Source: Pyrocephalus nanus (Eukaryota > Chordata > Aves > Passeriformes > Tyrannidae). From it: a stretch of DNA of 64,000 nucleotides. The stretch is taken from positions 622,001 to 686,000 of the forward strand of contig CM076264.1 of the NCBI GenBank assembly GCA_038380795.1. Direction: 5' to 3'. This document shows positions 14,662 through 25,759 of the stretch, piece by piece. Each line of letters begins with the position of its first letter. The first letter of the stretch is position 1. The translations under genes were made by a program, and so were the position numbers. The notes beneath the pieces were generated by a model, which worked only from the letters and a program-made list of their open reading frames with translations, was not told where the DNA came from and searched no databases.

Positions 14662-17600
14662 TTAATATTCATTTTTGCAGTTCAAATGAAAATGCTGTCA
14701 AGAGTGAGCTGCACTCCAAGTAACGTTCAACCTTCTGAGAGTATTTCTTGAATATCTCTCATGCTGTGCAGTGAAAGCTTGCTGTATGTAAAAATCTCAC
14801 TGTTTGAAAAATGTTGGCTGATTTTCCCATGAATTGATGAAAATACTGCTTTTGGTTACTTTATGCCTGTGTGTAGTAGTGTTGAGTGCATCACAGCAGC
14901 ACTAGGAACTTTCAGCTTCAAAAATGCATTCTAAAAAAAAAAAATTGTTGATTTTGCAAATAGGTCTTGTTCTCAACAGACAAATCCAATGCAGATCCAT
15001 CCTCACAGCAGCAATTCATAAATGTGGGTGCAAGTCCTACAGTAAGTAGGTGAAATAAGTGGTTTAGTCACTTGTCATGTATGGTTTTAGTTATGTAAAA
15101 ACAGGTAGATAAAATGGCAGTTCATTGCTGTGAACACATGTATTCTTCTACAGCAAGTCACCCTGAGGAAAATAGAGGCCACAGAGAAATCTACATTTAA
15201 CCTGGTTATTTTGCTCAATAAGGTGAGAAGGGTGTGTTGTTTGTAGATAGTGCTGCGTTTCATCAGTGATAGATAAACTAACAGAGAAAGCTCGGTCTGT
15301 ACCCTTGCAATAATCACTGCTGTGAATCTGCTGCTCTGTCCCAAAAGGGGAGAGGAGTGCTTGTGACACTGAGAGGGGCTAAAGCACAGCGAGGACTTGA
15401 GCTGAGCCTCTGCGCTTTGTGAATAGAGATTTTCTTTAAAGGTGATTATTCAGCCATTGCAAGGTCATAAAAGCAAGTCAGTCTTTCACACGGGTTCTTA
15501 AGGCATTTCCTCATATTCGTTACGCTTTGTAAAGGAGAAAATCCTGAAATGTCAAAGCATTCAGGGGGCTACTCGATGCTCTGGTGCCAAGGGGCTCAAA
15601 TCCATCAGTGCCTTGCCCTGGGCGTGCCGGTTCACCTTGGCTGAAATCAAGGCCAGCAGCTGATGCTCTGTTGCCCAACCAGTGCTGCCTCTCAGCCTTG
15701 TACGTCGCTCCATACCCAGACTGTGGGATGCAAGGAACCTGCCTCACAATGACCCCATTGATGCAGGAAGGCACCACGCAGTGTGAGCAGCCTCTTGGAA
15801 ACTGGCTCTGGAGGTGTGTGCCAACCTTATCCCAAGAATCAGCCTCCACGTGGAGGAGGGGATGGGGAAAGCGGCACGCAGGGATGCCAGATGCGAAATC
15901 ACGCACCGCGAAATGAAGCCCATTACAGAAAGATGAAACAAAGATGTGTACATGATACTTGTTTTCCATATGTTCAAATCTGAAGGAGGAAATTCCAATG
16001 AATTGCTCCAATTGTGTCAGCGTTACTTGGTATCTGGGTACCAGTACAAGACTATAATTAAATGTTGCCTTTCAGAGGATAAATCATGCAGGAATTTAGG
16101 GGTAAAATTAATTATAAAGTGGCAGTTCTACGGTGATGCTGCTTTTTAAGGCATCTGTAAGCCCACACACCAAAACACTTTGCTAATCACTGCTATTCCT
16201 TCCTTTACTCATTATGAACCCTGAGAGAGCAGACAATAAAATCCTTAATAAGGGGCATCAGCCCAAATTAAAGAATCAACAAAAACAGTCAAGTGGCATG
16301 AAAAAAGATACCATCTGTATGACATGACCCCAGTGCTGGGAGGGAGAAAAAGGGAATGAGAAAAAGATTCCAGCTATATCATGTCCCACTTACTGTGGCA
16401 AAAAATCTAAAGCTACTTTCACGCTGAGCTTTATTACGTTTATCCTGACAACTCTCCTACTATTTAGGTCATTAATAAGTTGTGCTGACACGCAGTTCTG
16501 TTGTAACGTGCTGTCTTTTTTCATTGCAGCATCTGCCTGCCTCTGTAGACCTAAGAAAATGCTCCCAAAATAAGGAGGAGTATGATTTGTAAGTACCACA
16601 TCTATTCCAGCCCCCTGATTTAATGCTTTTATTACTTAGAACTGTTATCTAAACATGGAGTTGTGGTATATCATATTCTGCAGTATCTTCTACAATTAAC
16701 TCCCTTGTATCAATAGCTGCTTATATCAGTAGCTGCTTATAAAATGGAGAAACTGAAGGTGCCTGAGTCATCAGTTGTTCCGGTGCACCTCAGTGCCAGG
16801 ACTCAGACTCCTTTCATTCTGAGATAGGCTTACACTGGGTATCGTGTGGCTTTGCTGATGATGGAAAGCGGCAAGGCAGGGGAAGAGGATTTTTCCTTTA
16901 AAAGGGAAAGAAGTAACCACCATTGCTGAGCAGTTTGTTAAGTCAAAACACACTCTGTATTTCAGGCAAATGCATGCAGAAGGGATCTGATGGTGGGGAA
17001 CCCCTCAGCCATCGATGGTGGGGTGTAAGCACCAAATGAGGCTTTGCCTAATGTGGCAACGGGAGTGCGTGGGCTTCAGTGGGATGTTTTTTTAAAAGTA
17101 GCTGTAACTGGTTGGCTGCTGTTTAGGGAACTGGAAGGTATGTTGCTTCCAGGAACTGCCCATGCTACTGGGCTGTGACAAGGCCGAAGGCTGGAGGGGA
17201 AATGGGGCATAAGCTCCCCCGAGCTCATGCCCATTGCAGGCAGCCCAGGTGCCAGGTGAGATGCTGGCATTCCTGAAGGCCTGTGCTGTAACTTAATAGA
17301 CCATTTCTGCCCCCGGCCCTGGGGCTCCTTGGCAGCCCCACGGATGTGCTGAGGGTCACTTCAGAAATGCCAGGAAATGGGAGATTAGGGATGGAAGCAC
17401 GCTTCCCACTGCCCACCCCGAGGTGTTTTCCAAGCCTTGGTTTAGGCACAGGTGGTGCTCATGGCAGTGCAATGGCTCAGTGGTTCTTTGAGCACCAGCA
17501 AAACCTACCTGGGCAGCAGTTGGCTCCCGAGCCTCGTGCCATTACACTTTGCATGGATGCACTGAGGGCAAGCAAAGGCAGCGGTGCCATCAGCCGTGGG

Positions 17601-17739
17601 CATCGAGAGCCCTGGGAAGTCCCGGGCATCAGTACCTTGGCCAGACTGCTCAGAGGGGACAGGTGGTTTTACAGCCCCGGGGACTATTTGCAGACGTGCT
17701 TGCTAGAACGAGGGATATCGAATGTACCTGGGGAGCAGC
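14662..17739. other. Non-coding flank upstream of the EREG promoter
   Basis: No supported exon. It contains a 16-bp tandem pair (16709-16740) and an isolated exon-like segment at 16530-16588, which has good splice signals but no recognisable protein and is discussed under findings. Confidence 0.55.
16709..16740. repeat. 16-bp tandem duplication
   Basis: Two adjacent 16-bp units containing TAGCTGCTTAT, with one mismatch between copies. Non-coding. Confidence 0.85.
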
Positions 17740-17750
17740 CGACGGCCGGA

Positions 17751-17840
17751 GGGGCCAGGGCTGCCCTCCCCTCCCCGCCGAAGCGCCGCGGCAGCGGGGC
17801 CAGGGCTGCCCTCCCCTCCCCGCCGAAGCGCCGCGGCAGC
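17751..17840. repeat. Perfect 45-bp direct duplication
   Basis: Two identical adjacent 45-bp copies (17751-17795 and 17796-17840), each starting GGGGCCAGGG and ending CGCGGCAGC. A few bases of a third start follow. The array lies about 200 bp upstream of the EREG TATA-like box. Identity of the copies suggests a recent duplication. Since 45 is a multiple of three, it leaves chance reading frames open. Confidence 0.95.
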
Positions 17841-18038
17841 CGGGCCACGGCGCTCCCCCTTGCTCGCCGTCGGGGCATCGCCCGCGGGCACAGGACCGGG
17901 GGCGGCCAGTCCCGTGCCGTCCCGTGCCGTCCCCCTGGGGGCGGCGGGGCAGGAAGCGACAGGAGGCCGGGTCGGGCCGCTGCCCCTCGCCGGGCGGGCC
18001 GGGTGTCGCCGCCGCGGGGCCCCGCCTCTCCGCCGGCA

Positions 18039-18046
18039 CATAAAGA
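18039..18046 (+). promoter_or_regulatory. EREG: TATA-like box of EREG
   Basis: CATAAAGA lies 93 bp upstream of the start codon, inside the GC-rich island. A start site about 30 bp downstream (near 18070) would give a 5'UTR of about 60 nt with no upstream ATG. The position is inferred, with no transcript evidence. Confidence 0.65.
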
Positions 18047-18131
18047 TGCGGCCGGCCGCCGGCTGCACACCGCTCTTGCCTCCGCCGCCTGCTTTCCTGC
18101 CGCCTCCTCTGCTCCCCGGGGACCGAGGGCG

Positions 18132-18177
18132 ATGGACGCCGGCTGCCTGCGGGCCCGCAGCCTGCTGCTCTTCCTCG
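18132..18177 (+). CDS. EREG: EREG coding exon 1
   Basis: Contains the start codon and the first 15 codons plus one base: the n-region and start of the hydrophobic core of the signal peptide. The donor is G|GTAAGC. Confidence 0.88.
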
Positions 18178-21100
18178 GTAAGCGAAGAGGACCCGCTTCC
18201 CGCGGTCAGGGCTGGGAGGGCATCGCGTGCTACGTTCTGGGACAGGCGTTCTCAAGCTACTGGGAAATCTGTGTCAAAGCTTTAAGTTCAGGTTGCTTTA
18301 GGTGAAGCTGATGTGTTTGTCTCCGAGGTGGTCACAGGTAGTGACAGGTGTACAGGGGAGGTTGTGTGAGTTGAGGAGCAGATTGCTCACTCCATAGTGT
18401 GTTATGGGATGTTCTGTTGCTTGTGCGGTGCCTGGATGTGCTCTGTGACTGAGTGAAGGAGAACATTCTTTCTCCTTCTCCCCAGCTCTTCTCTTAGTGC
18501 TGTCAGTTCTCTTTCACTTTGTCCTGTCCTGTTTATAGCCTGATCCTGCTGCCTTCACCCAGACCATGAGTGAGCTCAGCGGGTGAGTCCCCACAGGAAC
18601 GGAGACTTCCTTATGGTAACAAAACAGGTTGTGGCCTCCCTCCGCTTGACACTTCTCCACCTCCTCACCGGGAGCGTGTAATTCTATTGTATGACATAAG
18701 CTACCTGAAAATCCAAAGTGAACACGTGTATCCTTAGAGCACCGAGAGTCCTGGGGCCTGGGCGTGCTGTAATGCAAGAGCTGATCCTTGTCACACACCT
18801 CCACAGGGCGCTGGCAGTGACTGGCAGTGACTGCCGAGAGCTGACCCTGTCGGGCAATTGAGCCGTGTGGGCAGCGAAGGTCTGAGGCAGGACCGAGGCC
18901 TGGCGCACTCACACCTTGCTCTAATGACAAAGCATATTCTCACATTCACGGTGTAGGGGCCGAGATAATAGTCAATGGAGGGACTCAGTTCTGAGACTTC
19001 ACTTTTGAGACAGGTGTTTCCCTCACCTGCTAAGCATGAGTTTGGGTCTTAGATCTTGGCCAGCTCTTTCCATAGCAGCTGATGGATCAGCTGCTGCACA
19101 GCATCTCACTTGCCAGGACAGCAGGCTAAACATCTTGTAGTCTGTGACTCAGCCATGCTTTGCACAAAACTGGCACCGAAAGGAACTGGGATGTCCTCGT
19201 GGCCCTGTGTATGGATTTATTTGTTTCCGGGGCAGGCACAATATCTAATAGTAAAGGATAGATTAGTCATAGCTAGGTGGCATCATAACAAGTGGTGCGA
19301 GCACTTTACTACCTTCCCCTCCCAGGGCAGGAGTGTGAGCAGAACATGGTGCTGCTGGGAAGGCTGTCTATTGCTGGTGTTATTCCAGACTGGAAGAGGT
19401 TTCCTGCTGAGTGGCTAAAGTCTGTAACTGAAGTGACAGCCGTGTCAGGTTTGTATCCTGGCTCTTGTGGGCGTATTGACTGCACAGGAGAAAGGCAGTG
19501 GTGGCAGAGAGCTGTCTCTCACTCCTGAGCAGCCACGGTGCTGTGCCAACCACGTGCTCGTGTGGTGGTGATGGAATCAAGCCCAGGCTCTTCCTTTTCT
19601 GGGAGCTGCTGCTGGAACCGTGGCACTGGTCTCCTTGTCACTGTAATGCTCACTCAGACCTCGGATCTCCAGACCCACCTTATGTTTTCCTGTGTTACAT
19701 GTACCTGGCCATCAGCAAGTGGGCTGAACATAAAGGTTGCTGAGTCTGGAGATGGGTAACATGTTAAGGGCTGATGTGCCTGACTGGAAGCAATAATGGG
19801 TTTCTGCTTCTTTGGCGTAGGGATCTCAGCCCCCATGCAGGAGGTGAAAGCAGAGTGGCTGAGGCACAGGGGCAATCTGTGAGTAAGATGACTGGTGTAT
19901 AGGTCTCCACAGGGGTGGAAGCAGTACTGGAATGACTGGGTGCACATAATGCGCAATTATCGGCATTATCTCTGCTTAAGGGCAAGTCCTGGCACAACTG
20001 AAGATGATTGTGTGGGCCTGTAACAATTTTGGAGCAATAGTCTTCCCATGACAGGCTGGTGTTTCCAGGGCTGCCTCAGAGCTGCTGTGGCCAGGCCTGG
20101 GCATCCATGACTGTGAGTATGCAGTTCTGCAGTTAGTGGTAGTAGGGATGCTCACAAAGCCAGTGAGACACACTGGCTAACGTCCATTTTTCCTGCTTGG
20201 TCTACACCAAGAAGGCCTTAGACAGTCAGGCGTGCTCTGGATGTCCAAAATTTGGAGATGGGGGTACACTGCAGTTAAAATGGGCTGAGATCCTTCAGGT
20301 GTGTGTCACCAGGACACCTCTGCACTTGGAATTGCTTTGGAAGTGCAACCCATTGAAGAGTGTAGGTGCTAACGCTGCAGCAGAGACCACAGAGATGCCA
20401 AATGTGAAACAGCATCATGGGCTCTTCTTCAGGTGAACTACTACAAGACTGGTGCCCCTAGTGACAGGCAAAGCCAACTCAAGTGGTCACTGACCTCTCC
20501 AAAACTTGACAGCTTGCCTCTAAAATGGGTATAAATCTTGCAGAGTAGCTACTGTATCTCCCATGTGCATCCTTCATTCTTAGTAGACATCCTGCCACTG
20601 GAAACTACAGCTGGCTTTCAGTGGATAAACTCACAATTAGCCCTTGCAAGGCATCTCTGATGGAGGTTACAGGAAGCAAAGGCAGCTGGACTCTGTCCCT
20701 CATTTTCCTTTCGTCCCTTGTGGAAGGAAAAGCAGACATCAGCATTGTTCCTGTTCCAGTAAGTGCTGTTAGTGTTAGCCTTGTGGGAATACCCGGGATG
20801 TCGGATGCCAGTGATGTAGCAATCCGTATAGCACTCACATTTCTGCAAGGCACATGTGAAAATCCACCACCTCATTGCTGTTATCTCATGCACTGTATTT
20901 GCTTACTGAACAGCAAAGGAATAAAAATATAACCTCTCCCAGGTGCTGTGTTTGGTATACATCACTTGATAAATATCCCGGGAAAGGCTCTCCTTTGCCA
21001 TTGCCGTGTGCAGATCCCTTATCCTCCCAGTGATGTCACAGGAGAAATATGTGCATGGGGGAAAGGGCAAAATAGAGCAGTGCAAAGCAGGAAGAACTTT

Positions 21101-24100
21101 GCCCAAAAGCAGCAAATACTGCTGGGTGTCAGCAAGTATCACACCTGCTCTCCAGCCTCTCCAGCCCTGTGTGCCTGCTTTCAGGTGGAAGAGGACGTCA
21201 TTCATCGTGCGTGGCTGGGATCCAGCAAACCTTTGGGTGGCATTGGAGAAGGAGGTTATTTTTAATTTGTCCTTCACAGGTGTCTGAGTTGTGGCCTTTC
21301 CTCTAGGTGGAAAGTGAGGCTTCCTTCTGGGGCCACGGGGAGAGCTGACTTGTCTCTTCCACGGACCTGGGCTGGAGCTTCTCAAATGCAAAAGCTGGGT
21401 TCTGGTAACTCTCAAACTGGGAACTTCAGATTAAAAATCAGCTGCTCAGGTGATGCTCGGATCAAGGGAGTATGCAAACTGACACAAAAATGTGGAGACT
21501 AGAGGAGATCCTCAGCTGGCTTAATCCATCTGCTTAACAAGCAGGTGTCTTGGATACCTCTGGTATGTTTTGCCTTGACTGCTGCTCATTACTGTTATTA
21601 CCTGTTTCTGTGACATGGTGTATCCTTGTCACAGGACAGAGCTGTCATGTGCCATAGCTCCTCTCTGCTGAGGGAGCAACTTAGTCTGTCAAGCGCTCCT
21701 GAAATGTCTCTCTAGTTCCTGGGAAGGACTGACTCGGTAAATCTTCTTTTCCCGGCATCTCTGGGGACCCCAGGTCCCTGCTGAAGCTCAGTCTGCCATT
21801 CTGGCAGTAACTGAGCTGCCAGCATCTGTCAGCTGATGTTTGAACACTTGAACTTTCTGTCGTGGCAACTCAAACTGGCCTTGCAGAAGTGTTAAACTGC
21901 TGCCTCTGAGGAAATCTGCACTGAGCACAGTGCTGCTTTAGAAAGAATCCCACCCTGAAAGTAAACTTGCATGTCCTGCCCCATTGGAGTGAAAGGCAGG
22001 TCCTGCTGAGTCATGCCGGCAGGCCCAGGAGTCTCCGGCTTGTGCAGGTGCCAGCATCATGGATCTGATACCATGGCTCTGGCCCTGGGGGGGAGAGCCC
22101 CATCTAAAACTTGGTGGAAACCTGGCTTCTTAGCTTTGCAAGGAAGGTGGTGTTTAAAACTCAAACACAGGAGAAACCCTGTCCCTGTTAGATGTTCCTG
22201 CCGTACTCGTATGTAGCTGGAATGAAGGATAAAGGAAGCCTACTAATCCCCCAGAAATAGATGAGCTGCCGGAAATCCATAAATCACCACTACTAGATTT
22301 AACCCTGAGATGTAATGAAACTTTCTAATAACTGGAGTTGAATTAGAGTGATCAAGAAATTATGGAGGCACACTCCCTCCATTAGACATGCATGACCTGA
22401 CAAGTTAATAGAGGCAAACAGCCCAAAGACACAAATTACAGACTTCCGTGGAATGGGGCTGATGACTAAGCAGTTCATGAGCAGGTTAGTTTGTGACCAC
22501 AGCGGGAATGTTAGCCAAGTGGATTTTATGGCCAGCTGGGGCAAACATTCACTGTTTCTCATGGGCAGGCCACGATGCTTGTGAGTACTTGTGCTGGCCT
22601 TCAAATCCTGTTTGCAAATGTCCATTTAAACTAGCGGAATTCCTGAAAGTTGTGCCTGTTTCTTCTGGGATTCTGCTGAAATTAGTAACAGAGGCCCAGG
22701 GCCCAAACGGGGTAGATGTTAGTGCAGGAACTGTCCAGCCTTTCAGCTGTCTACAGCAAGGACAGGGCTGAGGGAGCTCTTTCATGGGAAAGAGCAGCTT
22801 TTGTGTTAAGCCTGCTTCAAGCAGTTTGTGATCTCTGAAGCCAGTGATGGGGTGTGCTGAGTCACCAGCTGCACTGACTTGCAGATTCCTCAGAAATTCT
22901 CTTCCTGTGGACTGTTGTGACTCAAGGATATCTTGATTTTGATCAGCGAAAGAACTGCTGTGATGAATGCTGGATTGTCATGCCTAATTGTGGAACTCTG
23001 GCTGTGTCCCATGCACAGGTGCCATGCCAGGCCAGTCAGAAACCTAACATAATCATCAAATGGCCCAATTCCTGCCCTCCTGAGTAATCTCTCCAAGCCT
23101 GTTCCTGCCCAGGTTCACTCAGCATGTGGGTGAGAGGTGGTCACAAACACCAGGTTTCTGCCTGAACTCTGTTCTGCATTAAATGATTGTATTTCAGAAA
23201 TGTGTCTTTGGGCTGCCTTACACAACGTAGGCAGCAGATCACTCAGACGTGTTTTTTCAGCTTACAACACTGGATTTTTCCTACTAGGATAAAGTTTCTG
23301 TCCTTGTATTAATGAGTACAGCAGCTTAAATACTTAACTCGAAATGCATCTAGTTTTGACTATCGTTTTTATTCTCTCACAGGTTACCTATTGCAGGCAG
23401 TCCTGGGCACAACGGTGATCCCATTATGTGGGCCTGGTGATATGGAGAACTGCACCACAGCGCTCAGTAAGTACTGCCCAGCTCTTTGTAACAACAGATC
23501 TTTGCTTCCCATCTTCCCTGGGCTGGCAGCCTCACTGAGGTGCCCTTGGAAATCACTTTTCTGCTAAGCAGCATTGCCCACCTCCTGAGGTGCTAATGAA
23601 ATGTCCTTGCAGTCCAGACAGAGAACAGCCCGCGTGTGGCCCAAGTGGGGATAACGAGGTGCAAGCCTGAAATGAAGGACTACTGCTTCCATGGGCAGTG
23701 TGTGTACATCGTGGACTTGGATGAGCACTACTGCAGGTATGGACAGGGCCCTGTGTGTCCTGCACGTATCCCTGGGGTGGGCTTTGAGGGGAACCTGGAT
23801 CTCGCTGCTGCTGCCGCTTAGCTGCAATACTCAGCCAGCCAAGTATTAAAGGCTCTCAAGAACTTGTGTCTGTTCTGCACCTCAGCTGCATTTAAGGCAA
23901 GTGTTAGGCACACGTGCTGCCTCCAGTGAAATCTTTGTAAGTGAGAGTCTCAGACAGACACATGAAATTAATTCATTAATTAATGAAATTAAAACTTGGG
24001 GTATTTATTCTGATATGCTTCCCTGTCCATCTGTATTTACAGTAGTGTGAGAACCAGGTCTCAGGCACAGCACCAAGGTCTCCCCTCTAGGGAGACCCTC

Positions 24101-25391
24101 TAGGCATTTTTAAGGGTACTCCTTGTTTGCCTGAAGAATTTGCAACCATTTCTAGGATCACATGGGCTTGTGTTACATCAGTTCAAATGGCTTATCCCTG
24201 AGGAAACAGCAGGCCAGCATTTCAGCACAGAGTCCATGCTGCAGTGGAGCCCCTCAGCCGTGTCTCTAGTTCCGTGTCTCTCATTCCCAGGTGTGACGTG
24301 GGGTTCTCCGGAGTGCGGTGTGTGCACTCGGAGCTGGTGCGGCAGCCCCTCAGCAAGGAGTACGTGGCACTGACGGTTATCGTGGTTCTGCTCTTCATCG
24401 CTGCCATCTCCCTTGCGAGCTACTACATCTGCAGGAGGTAAGGCAGGTGCCTTCGGTAGCTCAGGAAGGTGAGCCGGCTGCAGGTGTTGCCAGGCACCCT
24501 CGGAGTACCTGTGGATAGCCTGGGACACTGCACTCCCTCAAGTGCACGGATTCGGTTTGACACACAGACCTGCTGGCCTGCACCTGAAGTGCTCAGGGAA
24601 GGCAGTGTGCTGACAGCGTGGCATAACCCGAATTGTAGGCCAGGCAGCAGCACTCCCAGGTGCCTTTTCATCCCAGCACAGGACTGTATAGCTTGGCTAT
24701 CTAAGGACTATATAAGCATGTCTGGCTTAGAGGGTGTGTTGAGGTCAAGGTGTGAGCAGAAAGGGAATAGGAAAGTTCTGGTTCTTTTATTGGTGGTGCC
24801 ATTTCCCCAGTCATCAGGAAATGGAGAACAACTGGATTGCTATTAGCTAATTTGTTTATCTGCCATGTTACTGTGGTGCCTGTGATATCATGAGCTTTAC
24901 CATGGGGGACAGTAGTCTTCTCCGTGAACAGACCCACAAGCAGCAGGAATCATTCTCCAGGCTAAAAATTAGCAGTAAGCAGCTGTCAGAGAGGTGGAAC
25001 AACTCTGGAGGGACAGCTCAGCTTCCCAGATCTGATAGCTACATGGTAACCAGCGGGATTTCTCAAAGACAGACCTAGTTGCCAGCAAGAAGACTAAGAC
25101 AGATGTGGAATTTTCAGTAAAGAGATGAGAAAGGAGACTGCACGCGAACGATCTCAAACCTGGAAATGAGCACAGACAGAGCCCAGGAGCTAGAGAGTTA
25201 AAGGAGGAGAGATTTAAAACAAACTTTAGAAGGTCATACAGCTTTTTTTTTCCTTCCTTCCCTTCACTCCCCAAAAAGCCATTTGGAACAACCGTCTTTC
25301 CAGAACTCACATTTGTCTCCTCTTCTCCAGGTACCGAAACAAGAGGAGACAAACAAATGCCAGTGAATACAAGGAAGTTGGTGCCCTATAG
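18132..25391 (+). CDS. EREG: Epiregulin precursor (EGF-family ligand), five coding exons
   Basis: Exons join as 18132-18177, 23383-23466, 23613-23736, 24291-24437 and 25331-25391, all with GT-AG introns in phases 1, 1, 2, 2, giving 153 residues. Residues 10-24 form a hydrophobic signal peptide ending LLQAVLG before TTVIP, matching mammalian epiregulin. An N-glycosylation site is at N38. The mature ligand probably starts at V52 after R51, in the conserved PRVAQV context. EGF cysteines are C60, C68, C73, C84, C86 and C95 (spacing 7-4-10-1-8), with the receptor-contact arginine R94. QPLSKEYVALTV leads into a membrane helix (about 110-131), then a 22-residue basic tail. By family knowledge the shed ligand activates EGFR and ERBB4. 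The start has G at -3 and +4. The tail is shorter than in human (169 aa overall). The match to EREG rather than other EGF ligands is strong. Confidence 0.95.
18178..23382 (+). other. EREG: EREG intron 1 (about 5.2 kb)
   Basis: Bounded by GTAAGC and a pyrimidine-rich tract ending CACAG. No other exon was recognised in it. A 10-bp tandem pair (18811-18830) is the only repeat noted. It is by far the largest EREG intron, the usual place for regulatory elements, but none can be named by eye. Confidence 0.8.
23383..23466 (+). CDS. EREG: EREG coding exon 2
   Basis: Encodes residues 16-43: the end of the signal peptide and the short propeptide, including the NCT glycosylation site that human EREG also has. 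Phase 1 at both ends. Acceptor is CTCTCACAG and donor GTAAGT. Confidence 0.93.
23613..23736 (+). CDS. EREG: EREG coding exon 3 (first part of EGF domain)
   Basis: Encodes residues 44-84 plus two bases of codon 85. It covers the propeptide cleavage site and EGF cysteines 1 to 4, with the FHGQCVYIVD segment diagnostic of epiregulin. It ends directly after the fourth cysteine, as EGF-ligand exons do. Donor GTATGG. Confidence 0.95.
23972..23987. repeat. 16-bp perfect AT-rich palindrome in EREG intron 3
   Basis: TTCATTAATTAATGAA reads the same on both strands and contains a TAATTA core, the usual homeodomain-type site. It may be chance in AT-rich DNA. Confidence 0.5.
24291..24437 (+). CDS. EREG: EREG coding exon 4 (end of EGF domain and membrane helix)
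   Basis: Encodes R85 to R134 (the first codon completed from exon 3): EGF cysteines 5 and 6, the GFSGVRC signature, the juxtamembrane stalk where the ligand is shed, and the transmembrane helix. Acceptor TCATTCCCAG, donor GTAAGG, phase 2 at both ends. Confidence 0.95.
25331..25391 (+). CDS. EREG: EREG coding exon 5 (cytoplasmic tail)
   Basis: Encodes the last 20 residues and a TAG stop. The tail has a basic start (YRNKRR) and a YKEV tetrapeptide (147-150) that fits the YxxPhi pattern. It sits where human EREG has the tyrosine basolateral sorting motif. Three residues follow before the stop. Confidence 0.9.
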
Positions 25392-25745
25392 AAGAAATGC
25401 TGGCTTCATGCAGTGTTCTGTTCATCTGGATGAACTCAGTGCCTTCCCACCTATTTAAATGTTATTTTTATTAATAATATTTGCAATATTTATAACATTT
25501 TAAAAATTTCAATTGTTTGGTGATTCAATCAGTATAGGTCAAGCATTTTATTTGCAGTGTTTTATTTTTTTATTAAATAATACTTCCTAAAGGGAACCCC
25601 ACCTAAGTGGTTCTGTGGGACAGAGATATATTTTTTTAAAAACTCATCTTCTTGCTCTGGAGAGAAGAATTTTATATTTATTCTTGTGAATATACTCAAA
25701 GCAATTGTATTCCTTGAAATAAAAGTCTAGACAAAGTCAAAATAT
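25392..25745 (+). other. EREG: EREG 3'UTR, AU-rich
   Basis: AT-rich stretch with three ATTTA pentamers (25453-25457, 25488-25492, 25676-25680) and long T/A runs between the stop codon and the poly(A) signal. AU-rich elements of this kind usually shorten mRNA half-life, which fits an inducible growth factor. The end is set by the signal at 25718 and is approximate. Confidence 0.75.
25718..25723 (+). terminator. EREG: EREG poly(A) signal
   Basis: Canonical AATAAA 327 bp after the stop codon, at the end of the AU-rich 3'UTR. Cleavage is expected about 15-25 bp downstream. Confidence 0.85.
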
Positions 25746-25759
25746 CTGCTTCATTCAAA

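Larger units (their letters stand above)
17740..18200 (+). promoter_or_regulatory. EREG: GC-rich promoter island of EREG
   Basis: Base composition changes sharply here to GC-rich with many CpG dinucleotides, in contrast to the flanks. Two GGGGGCGG GC boxes (17898-17905 and 17937-17944), candidate Sp1/KLF sites, lie 95-140 bp upstream of a TATA-like box. Two adjacent copies of CCCGTGCCGT occupy 17911-17930. The island covers the inferred transcription start (about 18070), the 5'UTR and coding exon 1. The open frames through it on both strands reflect scarce stop codons in GC-rich DNA and are not genes. Confidence 0.75.

Noticed and set aside
15584..15916. Plus-strand frame with several cysteines (DCGMQGTC) considered as an EPGN EGF exon
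   Set aside because: Cysteine spacing does not fit C-x7-C-x4-C-x10-C-x-C-x8-C, and no exon border follows the fourth cysteine.
17346..18305. Long open frames (up to about 320 codons) on both strands over the EREG promoter
   Set aside because: They run through a CpG island and a 45-bp duplication, overlap each other on both strands, have low-complexity R/P/G/A composition, and cover the TATA-like box and splice donor of EREG exon 1.
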